A stretch of 64,000 nucleotides of DNA from Streptomyces sp. NRRL F-4489 (GCF_001509485.1 NZ_LLZI01000135.1:1-64000); one strand, 5' to 3'; positions 26,196-35,842 are shown, numbered from the stretch's first letter. Notes: generated from the letters alone by a model not told the origin. Translations and numbers: made by a program.

Positions 26196-27359
26196 ATGCA
26201 GTCGAAAGAAATGCAGTGGAAGCAATCGCAGTCGAAGGAATTGCAGTCACTGGCGAACGCCGCTGCCACACCTGATCGTTCCGCACTGCCGGCGCTGGTG
26301 GGGAACACACCGCTGCTGCGGGTGTCCGAGCCGCTGGCTCCGGCGGGCCGCGGCTTCTGGGCGAAGCTGGAAGGCTTCAATCCGGGCGGAATCAAGGACC
26401 GTCCGGGCCTGTACATGGTCGAGCGGGCCCGTGCCCGCGGCGATCTGCGGCCCGGCGGGCGCATCGTCGAATCCACCAGCGGGACCCTCGGTCTCGGCCT
26501 CGCGCTGGCCGGGATGGTGTACGGCCACCCCGTCACCCTGGTCACCGACCCCGGCCTGGAGCCGTCCATGACGCGGCTGCTCAGCGTCTACGGCGCCCAG
26601 GTCGACATCGTCACCGATCCCCATCCGACGGGCGGTTGGCAGCAGGCGCGGCGCGACCGGGTCAGCAACCTGCTCGCCCGGCACCCGCACTCCTGGTGCC
26701 CGGACCAGTACAACAACCCCGACAACACCGCCGCGTACACCCCGCTGGCCCTCGAACTCGCCTACGGGCTGGGCCATATCGACGTACTGGTCTGCAGCGT
26801 CGGCACCGGCGGGCACTCGGCCGGCGTGGGCCGCGTGCTGCGCCAGCTCTATCCGGACATCCGGATCGTCGGTGTGGACACCGTCGGCTCGACCATCTTC
26901 GGGCAGCCCGCGCGCACCCGGCTGATGCGCGGTCTGGGCTCCAGCATCTACCCGCGCAACGTGGCCTACGACTCCTTCAGCGAGGTCCACTGGGTCGCCC
27001 CGCACGAGGCGGTGTGGACCTGCCGCCGGCTCGCGGCCTCGCACTACGCCACCGGAGGCTGGAGCGTGGGCGCGGTGGCGCTGGTGGCCGGCTGGCTGGC
27101 GCGCACCCTGCCCGCCGCCATGCGGATCGCGGCGGTCTTCCCCGACGGGCCGCAGCGCTACCTGGGCACGGTGTACGACGACGACTACTGCGCCGCGCAC
27201 GGACTCCTGGACGTACCACCGCCCGCCGAACCGGACGTGATCGGCCGCGCCGACGAGAAGGAAGTCCACCACTGGACCCGGTGCACGGACGTCGCCGACC
27301 CGCTCACCCTCGGCACCGCCACCGCCACCGGCACCGGCACCGCGGAGGACGCCACGTGA
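26196..27359 (+). CDS. PLP-dependent cysteine-synthase-like enzyme
   Basis: 387 aa, fold type [12 protein letters not shown] opening; PLP Lys in [31 protein letters not shown] phosphate/substrate loop; [17 protein letters not shown] for PLP phosphate; [17 protein letters not shown] at the C-terminus. Relatives make cysteine, cystathionine or diaminopropionate-type products; this one has Gly-Ile-Lys where cysteine synthases have Ser-Val-Lys. N-terminus is a low-complexity Gln/Lys stretch from near repeats of ATGCAGTCGAA, so the start may be 26196 or 26211. Coupled to the MFS gene by a GTGA overlap. Confidence 0.85.
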   Translation: MQSKEMQWKQSQSKELQSLANAAATPDRSALPALVGNTPLLRVSEPLAPAGRGFWAKLEGFNPGGIKDRPGLYMVERARARGDLRPGGRIVESTSGTLGLGLALAGMVYGHPVTLVTDPGLEPSMTRLLSVYGAQVDIVTDPHPTGGWQQARRDRVSNLLARHPHSWCPDQYNNPDNTAAYTPLALELAYGLGHIDVLVCSVGTGGHSAGVGRVLRQLYPDIRIVGVDTVGSTIFGQPARTRLMRGLGSSIYPRNVAYDSFSEVHWVAPHEAVWTCRRLAASHYATGGWSVGAVALVAGWLARTLPAAMRIAAVFPDGPQRYLGTVYDDDYCAAHGLLDVPPPAEPDVIGRADEKEVHHWTRCTDVADPLTLGTATATGTGTAEDAT

Positions 27360-28654
27360 AGGGGATCCTCGCGCAGACGCGTTCGTACGAGCGCAGCGTC
27401 CAGCTGCTGATGGTCAATCAGTTCACCATCAATCTCGGCTTCTACATGCTGATGCCGTACCTGGCCGCCCACCTGTCCGGCGCCCTCGGACTCGCCGGCT
27501 GGATGGTCGGACTCGTTCTGGGCGTGCGGAACTTCAGCCAGCAGGGCATGTTCCTGGTCGGCGGAACGCTCGCCGACCGGCTCGGCTACAAGCCCGTGAT
27601 CGTCGCGGGCTGCGTGCTGCGCACCGCGGGCTTCGCGACGCTCGGCCTGGTGGACTCGCTGCCCGCGCTGGTCGCCGCCTCGGCCGCGACCGGGCTCGCG
27701 GGCGCGCTGTTCAACCCGGCGGTGCGCGCCTACCTCACCGCGGACGCGGGTGAGCGCAGGGTGGAGGCGTTCGCGCTGTTCAACGTCTTCTACCAGGCGG
27801 GAATTCTGCTGGGGCCGCTCGTGGGCATGGTGCTGACCGGCGTGGACTTCCGCGCGACGTGCCTGGTGGCGGCCGGCGTCTTCGCGCTGCTGTCGGTCGT
27901 GCAGATCCGCGCGCTGCCCGCCCGCCGGGCGGAGAACGGCGAGCGGCGGCCGGGCGCCGGTCCGGAGGGCGTACTCGCGCAGTGGCGCGCCATCCTCGCC
28001 AACCGGCCGTTCCTGCTCTTCTCCGTGGCCATGATCGGCTCCTATGTGCTGTCCTTCCAGGTCTACCTGGCGCTGCCGCTGGAGGTACGCAGGCTCGGCG
28101 GTGCGGACGAGGCCGGGACGGCGGGGGTCGCCATCCTGTTCGCCGTCTCCGGGCTGAGCACGATCCTCGGCCAGACACGGGTGACCGCGTGGTGCAAGGC
28201 CCGCTACGAGCCCGGCCAGGCGCTGGCCCGGGGCCTGGCCGTGATGGGCGCCGCGTTCGTGCCCCTGCTGGTGGCCGCCGCCGCGCCCGTACCCGGGCCC
28301 GGCGTCAGCCGCTGGCTGCTCGCCGTCGTACCCCCCGCCCTGGCCGCACTCCTCCTCGCCCTCGGCACGATGATCGCCTACCCCTTCGAGATGGACACCC
28401 TCGTCCGCCTCGCCGGCGACCGGCTCGTCGCCACCCACTACGGGCTCTACAACACCATCTGCGGTATCGGCATCACCCTCGGGAACCTCCTGACCGGCGC
28501 GGTACTGGACGCCGCCCGTTCCGCGGGCCTGTCCGCCCTGCCATGGATCTCGCTGTCCGCCCTCGGCCTGGCATGCGCCACCGCCGTGCACGGCCTGCAC
28601 CGCACCGGCCGCCTCACGGCCCCCAGGCCACAACCGCGGCCCGCAACAACCTGA
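27356..28654 (+). CDS. MFS transporter, probable exporter
   Basis: 432 aa, 10-12 membrane segments, with [16 protein letters not shown] (motif A), [18 protein letters not shown] and [17 protein letters not shown] (motif C-like, found in drug/metabolite exporters). GTG 27356 overlaps the preceding stop and has GGAGG 7 nt upstream. Strict coupling with the PLP enzyme suggests export of its product. A terminator hairpin follows at 28671-28703. Confidence 0.9.
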   Translation: MKGILAQTRSYERSVQLLMVNQFTINLGFYMLMPYLAAHLSGALGLAGWMVGLVLGVRNFSQQGMFLVGGTLADRLGYKPVIVAGCVLRTAGFATLGLVDSLPALVAASAATGLAGALFNPAVRAYLTADAGERRVEAFALFNVFYQAGILLGPLVGMVLTGVDFRATCLVAAGVFALLSVVQIRALPARRAENGERRPGAGPEGVLAQWRAILANRPFLLFSVAMIGSYVLSFQVYLALPLEVRRLGGADEAGTAGVAILFAVSGLSTILGQTRVTAWCKARYEPGQALARGLAVMGAAFVPLLVAAAAPVPGPGVSRWLLAVVPPALAALLLALGTMIAYPFEMDTLVRLAGDRLVATHYGLYNTICGIGITLGNLLTGAVLDAARSAGLSALPWISLSALGLACATAVHGLHRTGRLTAPRPQPRPATT

Positions 28655-28670
28655 CCCCGGACCGCCGGTA

Positions 28671-28703
28671 GGAGGGGCGGACGCCGACAGCGCCCGCCCC
28701 TCC
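28671..28703 (+). terminator. Terminator hairpin after the MFS gene
   Basis: GGAGGGGCGG (28671-28680) pairs with CCGCCCCTCC (28694-28703), loop 13 nt, 17 bp after the MFS stop. Confidence 0.6.
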
Positions 28704-28912
28704 CTCCCTGCCCCACCCGATCCGCCACCACCGCTCGACGGTGACCGCGCTTACACGCCGCGCTCATCCAACTCCCCTCACCCCAGCCGTATTTCGTCCC
28801 CGCGCCCTAAAAGCGGAGCACCCCCAACGGGCCATATCGAGCTCCGCGTACGTACCGCACAGCAGATACGCCACTCGACAACATATGCCGGTCGCCGATA
28901 TATATAGGCAGC

Positions 28913-29269
28913 ATGAGTGACCGACCGCTTCAGGAGCCGACGCTGCTCCTGCTCACCGCCCTGGCCGACGAGCCCAGGCATGGTTACGGACTGATCCAGG
29001 AGATCGACGCGATCTCCCAGGGCCGCGTGCGGATGCGCACCGGCACTCTCTACGGCGCGCTGGACCGGCTGCTCCAGCAGGGCCTGATCCGGATCGAGCG
29101 CGAGGAGGTCGTCGACGGCCGGGCCCGCAAGGTCTACGCCCTCGCCGAGCCGGGGCGTTCCACGCTGGCCGCCGAGATGGAGCGGCTGCGCGCCGTCGTC
29201 GCCGAGGCGGAGCGCCGGATGGCCGCCCGTAACGTCCCCGCCGTCCGCGCGAAAGGTGCCCTGGCATGA
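28913..29269 (+). CDS. PadR-family transcriptional regulator
   Basis: 118 aa: LLLLTALADEPRHGYGLIQEI, RVRMRTGTLYGALDRLLQQGLI (winged helix) and a C-terminal helix for dimerisation. Upstream is an unusually AT-rich spot GATATATATAGG (28895-28906), the likely promoter/operator. Overlaps the next gene by ATGA, so regulator and membrane protein are coupled, a common PadR arrangement. Confidence 0.92.
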   Translation: MSDRPLQEPTLLLLTALADEPRHGYGLIQEIDAISQGRVRMRTGTLYGALDRLLQQGLIRIEREEVVDGRARKVYALAEPGRSTLAAEMERLRAVVAEAERRMAARNVPAVRAKGALA

Positions 29270-30198
29270 CGGAGCAGCACGCGCCGCGCCCCTTCCGCTG
29301 GGCCCTGCGCTGCCACCCGGCCGCCTACCGCGCCGAGCACGAAGCCGAGTTGAGCGCGATCTACGCCGAGGCCACCAAGGACGCCGGTACCCTCGGCCGG
29401 CTGCGGGAGGCGCTCGACGTCGCCGGCCACGGCCTGCGGCGGCGCACCGGCGTGGGCTCCGACCGGACCGCCGGCCAGGTCCTGGCGCATGCGGCACCGC
29501 TGACGGTCGCCATCGCGACGGGCGGCAGCGTGGCGAACCTGTTGTGGTTCTTCGCCCCCGGCGTCCGGGTCCCGCACGCGGCCTCCCTCCCGGGCGTGCT
29601 CCTCCTGGCCAACCAGGGCCTCATGGCGCTGCTCTGGCTGGCGGCCCTCGCCGCCGTCTGGACCGGGCGCTGGACCGCCGCCCGGACGCTGGTCGTATCG
29701 GCGACCGCCCTACGACTGGCCGACCTCCCCCTGCTCCTGCTCGCCCACCTCTTCGCCGGCACCTACGCGAGCGCCGCGCTGAACCTGGCCGTGCCGCTGC
29801 TCACCGGCGCCGTCGTCCTCGCCGCCCCCAGGGACCTGCTCGCCCCCTCCCGGCCACAGCGCACCGCGATCGCGGGCACCACCGCGCTGGCCGTCGCACT
29901 GTGGGTGGCGCTGCTCGTCAGCGTCTACCACCCCCTGACGGGCGGCCCGCTGATCACCCATACGCTCTGGGCCGGAGCCTTCGCGGTCGCTCTGCTCTTC
30001 AGCAGGCGTGACCGGCTGCCCGCCGCGGGTCTGTCGGTGGCCCTGCTTCCCGTCGCACTGCAGATGACGGCGGTGCTGCTCCACCCGCTCTCCCCCGCGG
30101 GCGTGGGCGCCCTGCTCGTGGTGGTGCTCAGCAGCGCGGTCTCTCTCGTCCGCGCCCGCCGTCGCCGCGTCCAGGTGCCGCCACCGACCGCGGCATAA
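29266..30198 (+). CDS. Integral membrane protein paired with PadR
   Basis: 310 aa. A soluble helical N-terminus (WALRCHPAAYRAEHEAELSAIYAEA) typical of PadR-partner proteins is followed by about 7-8 membrane segments from residue 75 and a basic C-terminus. No transporter motif. Its level is presumably controlled by the coupled PadR. Function unknown. Confidence 0.88.
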   Translation: MTEQHAPRPFRWALRCHPAAYRAEHEAELSAIYAEATKDAGTLGRLREALDVAGHGLRRRTGVGSDRTAGQVLAHAAPLTVAIATGGSVANLLWFFAPGVRVPHAASLPGVLLLANQGLMALLWLAALAAVWTGRWTAARTLVVSATALRLADLPLLLLAHLFAGTYASAALNLAVPLLTGAVVLAAPRDLLAPSRPQRTAIAGTTALAVALWVALLVSVYHPLTGGPLITHTLWAGAFAVALLFSRRDRLPAAGLSVALLPVALQMTAVLLHPLSPAGVGALLVVVLSSAVSLVRARRRRVQVPPPTAA

Positions 30199-30782
30199 CG
30201 GGCTCCAAGGCCGGTCGGCAGCACCAGCCGGCCACCACGCCGGGCCGCCGGCCGAAGGCCGTTCACTCCCATCTCGAACGCCTGGAGAGGGAGACAGCCG
30301 ATCCGATCCGGCCGGCATCCCCATCTCACGTGTCACGCCCGGGAACATTCGCAGGGACGCACTCGATACCTGACCACCGGTTCGCTTCCATGCCGCTCCA
30401 CATCCTCAACAACGACGGAAGACCTGCGATGACCAGGCGGCAATGCACCGGCGAATTCAAGATCAAACAAATAAAGAAGAAGATCAGGGGACTCCTGGGC
30501 CAGCCATACGCCCAAGGTCGTCGAGCTCAAGGAACGCCTGACTCAGCAGGGCGAGAGCCTTGCCGAGCTCACCACGTTCAAGGGACTCGCCGTCTCGCGC
30601 TTGGCCGCACAGCACGACGAGACCGTGCGTCTACGGGCACGGGTCGCAGTCCTCTCGCCGTCCGCACCAATGATCCCCTCAACGCCCATTACCTCGACCG
30701 GCGCGCCACCGCCTTCGTCAACCGCCTCGCGGCGGCCGCGGAGGGCGTCGGTCATACCCCTCCACCCGCCTTGTGGCCCGTC
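30199..30782. other. Stretch with only decayed coding sequence
   Basis: Apart from the coiled-coil fragment listed separately, no gene is supported. AT-rich motif AAACAAATAAAGAAGAAG at 30466-30483 stands out from the GC-rich surroundings. 30660-30780 reads DPLNAHYLDRRATAFVNRL in one frame, without a start or a family. Confidence 0.4.
30504..30650 (+). pseudogene. Fragment of a DUF6262-like, transposon-associated coiled-coil protein
   Basis: One frame reads VVELKERLTQQGESLAEL, TTFKGLAVSRLAAQHDE and TVRLRARV. This helical pattern belongs to small proteins accompanying tyrosine-recombinase transposases. No start, no transposase genes; a leftover of a mobile element. Confidence 0.45.
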
Positions 30783-31649
30783 TCAGGAAAACTTGTACCC
30801 GGCGAAGTCGGCGACACGGACGTACCCAATGCGCTGGTAGAGGGCATTGCTGGTGGGGTTGTCCGGGTCCGTGAACAGGACAACGTCTGTCGCGCCCGCG
30901 GCCAGCGCTGCCCTGCTCGCCTCGACCGTCACAGCGCCCGCGTAGCCATGGCCCCGGAGGTTGGCCGGGGTGTAGACGGGGTCCACCCGGACCATGCCGC
31001 CGACGATCGAGGTCGCGGCCGCCATCGAGACGGGGGTGCCCTCCAAGGTCTCCCAGAACGTGAAGTGCCTGTCGCCGAAGCGCGAGTCGTCCCAGGAGCC
31101 GGCATCGATCAAGTCGATGGAACGCTGTTCCCCGACATCGACGCAGAACTCACGGCACCAGCGCACGACTTGCTCACGGTCCTGCCCGCCTGCGATGCGC
31201 CCCCGGCCCTCTGGGCGCGGCTGCGGTGGGGTGAGCGTGCCGAGACGGTAGAGATGGGTCCGCCAGAAAAGTACCGGTGCTGCGCTCGTGTGCCGCTGCC
31301 ATGACTCGGCGAAAGCACCGGCCGTGTCGTGGTCCGCGATGACGTCGGAGGGCGAGTGTCCGAGGCCGGCCAGGTGAGCAGCGAGGGCGTCGGTCTGCTC
31401 GGCAGAGAGGGGAGTGAGGCCCAGGCGGCCGCGCGGAGTGAGATAGAAGATCGCGCGGACTTCGCCTCCTGCCTCCAGCCGGCCGAAGACGGGGGCTTCG
31501 GCGTCGTGTTGGACTGTCCCGCGTATCCGCAGTTTCTCGATGTCCGTCAGCGGCGTGTTGTGCAGGGCGGGCCGCGAGCGCAGGAAGTCCCCGGCTCGGG
31601 CGAGGAAGCCGTCGACGTCTTGGGTGAGGTGCCAGTCATCCGGGAGCAT
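30783..31649 (-). CDS. GNAT-family acetyltransferase
   Basis: 288 aa. N-terminal half is a divergent GNAT-like domain (DVDGFLARAGDFLRSRPALHNTPL, FYLTPRGRLGLTPLS). C-terminal half is the canonical domain: GMVRVDPVYTPANLRGHGYAGAVTVEASRAAL (acetyl-CoA loop R-G-H-G-Y-A) and LFTDPDNPTSNALYQRIGYVRVADF. ATG 31649 preferred. Substrate unknown. Confidence 0.88.
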   Translation of the reverse strand: MLPDDWHLTQDVDGFLARAGDFLRSRPALHNTPLTDIEKLRIRGTVQHDAEAPVFGRLEAGGEVRAIFYLTPRGRLGLTPLSAEQTDALAAHLAGLGHSPSDVIADHDTAGAFAESWQRHTSAAPVLFWRTHLYRLGTLTPPQPRPEGRGRIAGGQDREQVVRWCREFCVDVGEQRSIDLIDAGSWDDSRFGDRHFTFWETLEGTPVSMAAATSIVGGMVRVDPVYTPANLRGHGYAGAVTVEASRAALAAGATDVVLFTDPDNPTSNALYQRIGYVRVADFAGYKFS

Positions 31650-32518
31650 GCTCCATGGTCCCGGATGACCTCGGCTCGGGGAGCACTTGCTCAACGCCTT
31701 TCAGTCGCGTGGTGTAGCCGCTCCGGATCAGTCGCGAGTTCGGGTCTTCCCCCGTGCCAGAGCGGAGGCGTCCACCTCGCCCCGCAGGCGCGATCAGAGC
31801 GGTATCCGACCGGCAGCGAGCGCGAAGAGACATCCCACGGCATCGCCGCCGGAGAGCTGCCCGGCAGCTGGCCCAGCGACTGGCAGATCGGAACGATCAC
31901 CTCTATCGAGGGCCGGCCGGTCGTCGTATGGACTCCACCTACCGTACGGACTCCACCTACCGTGCGGACTCCACCGATCCATCGGGCTCGGCGGCCGCCC
32001 GGCTCGGGCGCGCCTCCTGGCCGGCTGCTGCCCGGGCCGCCCGCCGCCCCCCTGCGGGCGTCGGACTACGCCATGCACAATCACGACCTCACGCACGCCG
32101 CCGTGCCCGCCCTGTCCTGGCACCCGGAGCGTGACCTCGGCCGGCACGGACCCCACGCGCTGCGCCGCGCCCACCTGCGGACCGGCGCCCTGGGGGCCCG
32201 GCTCCACCTGGCGGCCGAGGCCGCGGGGCTGGGCAGCGGGCTGCTGCTCGGGGTGGACCTGCGGGCGCTGGACCGCGCCCTCAGCGGCGACGAGGCCGGG
32301 GGCCCGGGCCCCCGCACCGGTCTGGCCGTGGCCCTCGGCCCCCGCCTGCCCGGCCGCGCCGCCCTCCGCGCCCGCCTCCTCCCCTGACTCCGCCCCGGGC
32401 GGGGCGAGAGCCCGCGCCACCTGAAGCGCACGGCCTGCCGACGATGCGACCGTGAACTGCCCGAGCGTGAGCGGAGTTCGTCCGGGGCATCTCCTGGCGC
32501 GCGCCGCGGAAGGCGGAG
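31650..32518. other. Long stretch with no intact gene
   Basis: Contains three head-to-tail copies of GGACTCCACCTACCGTRC (31930-31947, 31948-31965, partial 31966-31980). Two plus-strand readings look like eroded protein. One is near 31840 (GIAAGELPGSWPSDWQIGTI). The other is 32070-32387, with LRTGALGARLHLAAEAAGLG and LAVALGPRLPG, which recalls the C-terminal half of nitroreductase/SagB-like oxidases. Neither has a credible start. Confidence 0.35.
31930..31980. repeat. 18-bp tandem repeat
   Basis: Two full units of GGACTCCACCTACCGT plus AC or GC, and a 10-bp partial third unit. Encodes DSTYR-type repeats in one frame if translated. Confidence 0.7.
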
Positions 32519-33196
32519 TCACGGCAGGAGCGGACGGGTGGGGTGGGCCCGCAGCGCCTGCATCAGGCTGAGCGTCCGGACCGTTATCTCGCAGCGGCCG
32601 GCGATTTCCCGGCGAACGGGCCCCATCGCCGGTCGGGGATTGTGCAGGGTGACGTCGAGGTCGAAGGGCATGGCGACCAAGGTGGCACCGGTGTTCCCGT
32701 TCTGGACGGCGAAGAGCAGATGGGCGAGGAAATGCGTGCGGTCGCGCTCTTCTTCGCGGACGCGGACCCATGCGCCGTTCTCCTCGGCATGCGGGTCGGC
32801 GAACGCGCGGAACAGCGCCGTGGTGGCCTGCTGCCAGAATCCGCCGGCCGATATGCGGACTCCCAGGGTCGCGCTCAGCAGCCGTTTGAGTTCGGTGACC
32901 AGGAGGGGGACGGGTGCGGCTTTCCGCGTGAAGGTGTGGGTGGCGGCCCTGAGGACGGCCGCGTTCGGAATTCCCTGGGCGAGTTCCAGGGCTTTTCCGG
33001 CATGGAAGACGAGGGATCGCGGATCGATCGCCTGCTGGAATACGGCGGCGAGTTCCTCGGCCTGCGCCAGGTAGGCCGGGTCGGCCAGCCAGAAGTTCCG
33101 GTCGAAGTTGGTGGTCCGGCCCGGACCCGCGAGCGGGAGCGAACCGTTTCCGCCCTGGGGCGGTGCGACAGCGGTAGCGAGACCTCGGTGGGTCAA
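32519..33196 (-). CDS. Cyt-family cytolytic delta-endotoxin homologue
   Basis: 225 aa. Order and spacing match the Cyt1/Cyt2/volvatoxin fold. AVFQQAIDPRSLVFHAGKAL matches the Cyt N-terminal helix region, and ELKRLLSATLGVRISAGGFWQ matches the VLKTVLGVALSGSVIDQ-type helix. NGAWVRVREEERDRTHFLAH plus LLFAVQNGNTGATLVAMPF match the conserved beta-strands (Cyt LFAIQNAQTGGVMYCVPV), and VRTLSLMQAL matches the last helix. Cyt proteins insert in membranes and form pores. No signal peptide. TTG 33196 has AAGGAGAGG 7-10 nt upstream and is preferred over ATG 33220, which has no usable site. Confidence 0.75.
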   Translation of the reverse strand: MTHRGLATAVAPPQGGNGSLPLAGPGRTTNFDRNFWLADPAYLAQAEELAAVFQQAIDPRSLVFHAGKALELAQGIPNAAVLRAATHTFTRKAAPVPLLVTELKRLLSATLGVRISAGGFWQQATTALFRAFADPHAEENGAWVRVREEERDRTHFLAHLLFAVQNGNTGATLVAMPFDLDVTLHNPRPAMGPVRREIAGRCEITVRTLSLMQALRAHPTRPLLP

Positions 33197-33764
33197 TGCG
33201 TGTCCTCTCCTTCGGTACATCCCTCTGGGTGCATGGATAGGTGCGCCGCCGTTCGGCGCCGGAGGCCGGCGCGCTCGCAGGCGAGGGGGGATCCCTCGCA
33301 CGATCTGTCCGATGCGGGTGGCGGTTTCCCGGCGCGTGGCCCGCGTGCGGTGCGGCATCAGGCGAGAGCCGCGGGGCGCGGGACGAAAGGGGGTTCGGGC
33401 TCCTCGTCGAGCGCGGTCGGCCGCGGACGGCGTGCCGCGCCGTTGGCCGGCCTCGGGGCCCGGCCCGGCGCGGCGCCGGGGGAAGGAACGGCACGCTAAC
33501 GACCGCCGGTGAGCGATGTCGAGGTGCCGCGGAGGTGCGCGACGGAGCGCGGGCGCTCGGGGGGTGTGAGCGCGGCGGCAAACGCAACCAGGCGGCGCCC
33601 GGGGGGGCCCAGTGCGCCCGCGCTACTGTGCGCGATGCTGTGGCGGTGACTTGACTGTGGTCATGGCGAATCATTCCTCGTTGTTGGGTAATGACCCTCC
33701 CGGTCCAGAAAACTGGATATGCCAAGGTAATGATTCGTCAGCACGTTCTTGGAGGCCCACGCCG
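33197..33764. other. Divergent intergenic region
   Basis: Between the Cyt-like gene and the NsdA-like regulator. No gene is supported. Carries a 9-bp inverted repeat (33667-33737) near the regulator start; the remainder is very GC-rich without recognisable motifs. Confidence 0.45.
33667..33737. promoter_or_regulatory. Inverted repeat CGAATCATT / AATGATTCG
   Basis: Perfect 9-bp arms at 33667-33675 and 33729-33737, 53 bp apart, 28 bp before the NsdA-like start, in a locally AT-richer segment. May be a looped operator or paired half-sites. Confidence 0.45.
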
Positions 33765-35177
33765 ATGACCGGCCGCCCCGTCGTCCCACGTCAGAGCAAT
33801 CAACGGCTGCGGTCGCTCATCCAGGAGGCGGTGGTGTCCAACTCGGCCCTCGCCCGGCAGGTGAACGTGTTGGGACAGGAGCAGGGGCTCGATCTGCGGT
33901 ACGACAAGACGTCGGTGAGCCGGTGGCTGCGCGGCCAGCAACCCCGGGGGCGGGTCCCGGCCATCATCGCCGAGGCCCTGAGCAGCAGGCTCGGGCGCAC
34001 CGTGTCCACCGACGAGATCGGGATGGCCAACGGCAACAGCGTGACCTGCGGTGTCGGCCTGCACTTCGCGGCCGATGTGGCGGACGCGCTGGAGCAGGTC
34101 CGCGAACTGTGGCAGATGGACGCGGAGTCGAGTGAGGCGCTGTCCGGTACGACGATGGGGGCGTCCGCGCTGGTCGAACCCACCCGGGACTGGCTGATCA
34201 GCGCGGTGGACCCGGAAGTGGCCAGGAGCCACCGGCTGGGGCCGCGAGCCGGGCCGGACGAGGTCGAGCTGGTGCTGATGACCACCCGGGCGCTCGCGGA
34301 ACTCGACCACAGGATGGGGGGCGGGTACGTGCGCCCGGTGCTGGTGTCGTGCCTGCACAGCGTGGTGTCGGGGTTACTGGGCGGGAGTTACGGCGAGGCC
34401 ACCGGGCGGCAGCTCTTCGCCGCGGCCGCGCGGCTGACGGAGCTCGCCGGGTACACCGCGATGGACACCGGCCGGCCCGGCCTGGCGCAGCGGTACTACA
34501 TCCAGGCGGTGCGCCTCGCGCAGGCGGCGGACGAGCGGTGCTTCGGCGGTTATGTGCTCGCGTCGGGGCTGAGCCGGCTCGCGGTGGACGCGGGCTGCGC
34601 CCGGGAGGCCGTACAGCTCGCCCGCGCGGCGCAGGAGGGGACGCGCGGGCAGGCTCCACCGGCCGCACAGGCGCTGTTCTACGCGGCCGAGGCACGTGGC
34701 TACGCCCTGCTCGGCGACTCCCGGATGTTCGGAATACTCAGGGACAAGGCGCTGGAGGCGATGGCCCATGCGGACCCGGTCGGCGGACCCGAGTGGCTGA
34801 ATCGTTTCAACCGGGCTTATCTAGCCGACGAGTTGGCGCACTGCTACCGCGACCTGCGGCAGCCGCGGCAGGCCGCCCGGCGGGCCGCCGAGGCGCTCGC
34901 CCGGCATCCGAGGTCGCTGGTGCGCCGGCGGACGATCGATCTGCTGCTGCTGGCGACGGCGCAGGTGCAGGCCGGTGAGGTGGAGGAGGGGTGCCGGGTG
35001 GCCGAGGAGGCCGTGGGCCTGCTGCGGCAGCTGCGGTCGGCGCTGGGCCGGCGCTATCTGGAGCGCTTCCTGGCGGCGCTCCGCCCGTACCGAGATACCG
35101 GACCGGCGTGCGAGTTCGACGCCCTGCTGAAGGAGAACGAAGCGCACGTCCCGGCCCAGCGCGTGAGCAGCGAATAG
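33765..35177 (+). CDS. NsdA-like TPR regulator with a TTA codon
   Basis: 470 aa. N-terminal HTH-like domain (NSALARQVNVLG ... YDKTSVSRWLRGQQPRG, residues 25-65) as in the NsdA family of streptomycete developmental/antibiotic regulators. A long helical TPR-like part follows (FAAAARLTELAGYTAMDTG, RYYIQAVRLAQAADE, AREAVQLARAAQEG). GGAGG 9 nt before ATG 33765. Codon 204 (34374-34376) is TTA, so translation should need the bldA tRNA. Position next to the PKS operon suggests control of it; not proven. Confidence 0.85.
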   Translation: MTGRPVVPRQSNQRLRSLIQEAVVSNSALARQVNVLGQEQGLDLRYDKTSVSRWLRGQQPRGRVPAIIAEALSSRLGRTVSTDEIGMANGNSVTCGVGLHFAADVADALEQVRELWQMDAESSEALSGTTMGASALVEPTRDWLISAVDPEVARSHRLGPRAGPDEVELVLMTTRALAELDHRMGGGYVRPVLVSCLHSVVSGLLGGSYGEATGRQLFAAAARLTELAGYTAMDTGRPGLAQRYYIQAVRLAQAADERCFGGYVLASGLSRLAVDAGCAREAVQLARAAQEGTRGQAPPAAQALFYAAEARGYALLGDSRMFGILRDKALEAMAHADPVGGPEWLNRFNRAYLADELAHCYRDLRQPRQAARRAAEALARHPRSLVRRRTIDLLLLATAQVQAGEVEEGCRVAEEAVGLLRQLRSALGRRYLERFLAALRPYRDTGPACEFDALLKENEAHVPAQRVSSE

Positions 35178-35314
35178 CGCGGGGCGGCAACGGGCCGCCG
35201 GTGGCCGGGCGGTCCGTACGGCGCCGGGGACGGCGCCGCCGGTTCCCGCCCGGCCACCGGCCGCGGGGCGCGGCCGCGGCCGGTGCGCGCGGTGGGACGG
35301 GCGCACCGGGCGGT

Positions 35315-35842
35315 TCACGGCTGCCGGAGGCGACCGGCGGGCGCGCCCGGGGACAGGGGCACCGCCGCCCAGACCACGCACCCGTTGTCCGGCCCCGTCC
35401 GGCGGCCCCACCGGGTGCAGGACCTGGCGACCAGGTCGAGGCCGCGGCCGCGCTCCTGGCCGGGGTCGGGGGACCGCCTGCGCGGCACCCACGGGGTCCC
35501 GCCGCCGTCGTGGACCTCTATGGACAACTCGTCCGCGGTCCGGCGCAGCCGGCAGGTGACCCGCAGCGTGCCGGAGTGCTGGATCGCGTTGGTGACGAGT
35601 TCGGACAGCACGAGCAGGACGAGGTAGCGGGTGTCCTCACCGCGGATCCGCTGCCCGTCCAGCCAGGCGCGGACCAGGGCCCGGCAGACCGGCACCGAGC
35701 GCTCCAGAGGCGGCAGGCTGAAGGTGGCGTGCTTGCTGGAACGCCACCGGTCGGACGGAATGACCGCGGCTTTCGCGCCGGGCCAGGTCTCGACCTGGCG
35801 GGCTGTCAGGTGAATACCGGCTTCTTGTGTGCTGGGTAACAC
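35315..35842 (-). CDS. RsbW-like ATP-binding regulatory protein
   Basis: 175 aa with a HATPase_c_2 domain: VLSELVTNAIQHSGT (N-box), VEVHDGG-type strand (IEVHDGGGTPW) and ERGRGLDLVARSCTRWG (G-box). Such proteins are anti-sigma or partner-switch kinases. GTG start with AAGGGG upstream; the second codon (35837-35839) is TTA, another bldA-type codon. Convergent with the NsdA-like gene, downstream of the PKS terminator. Confidence 0.9.
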   Translation of the reverse strand: MLPSTQEAGIHLTARQVETWPGAKAAVIPSDRWRSSKHATFSLPPLERSVPVCRALVRAWLDGQRIRGEDTRYLVLLVLSELVTNAIQHSGTLRVTCRLRRTADELSIEVHDGGGTPWVPRRRSPDPGQERGRGLDLVARSCTRWGRRTGPDNGCVVWAAVPLSPGAPAGRLRQP

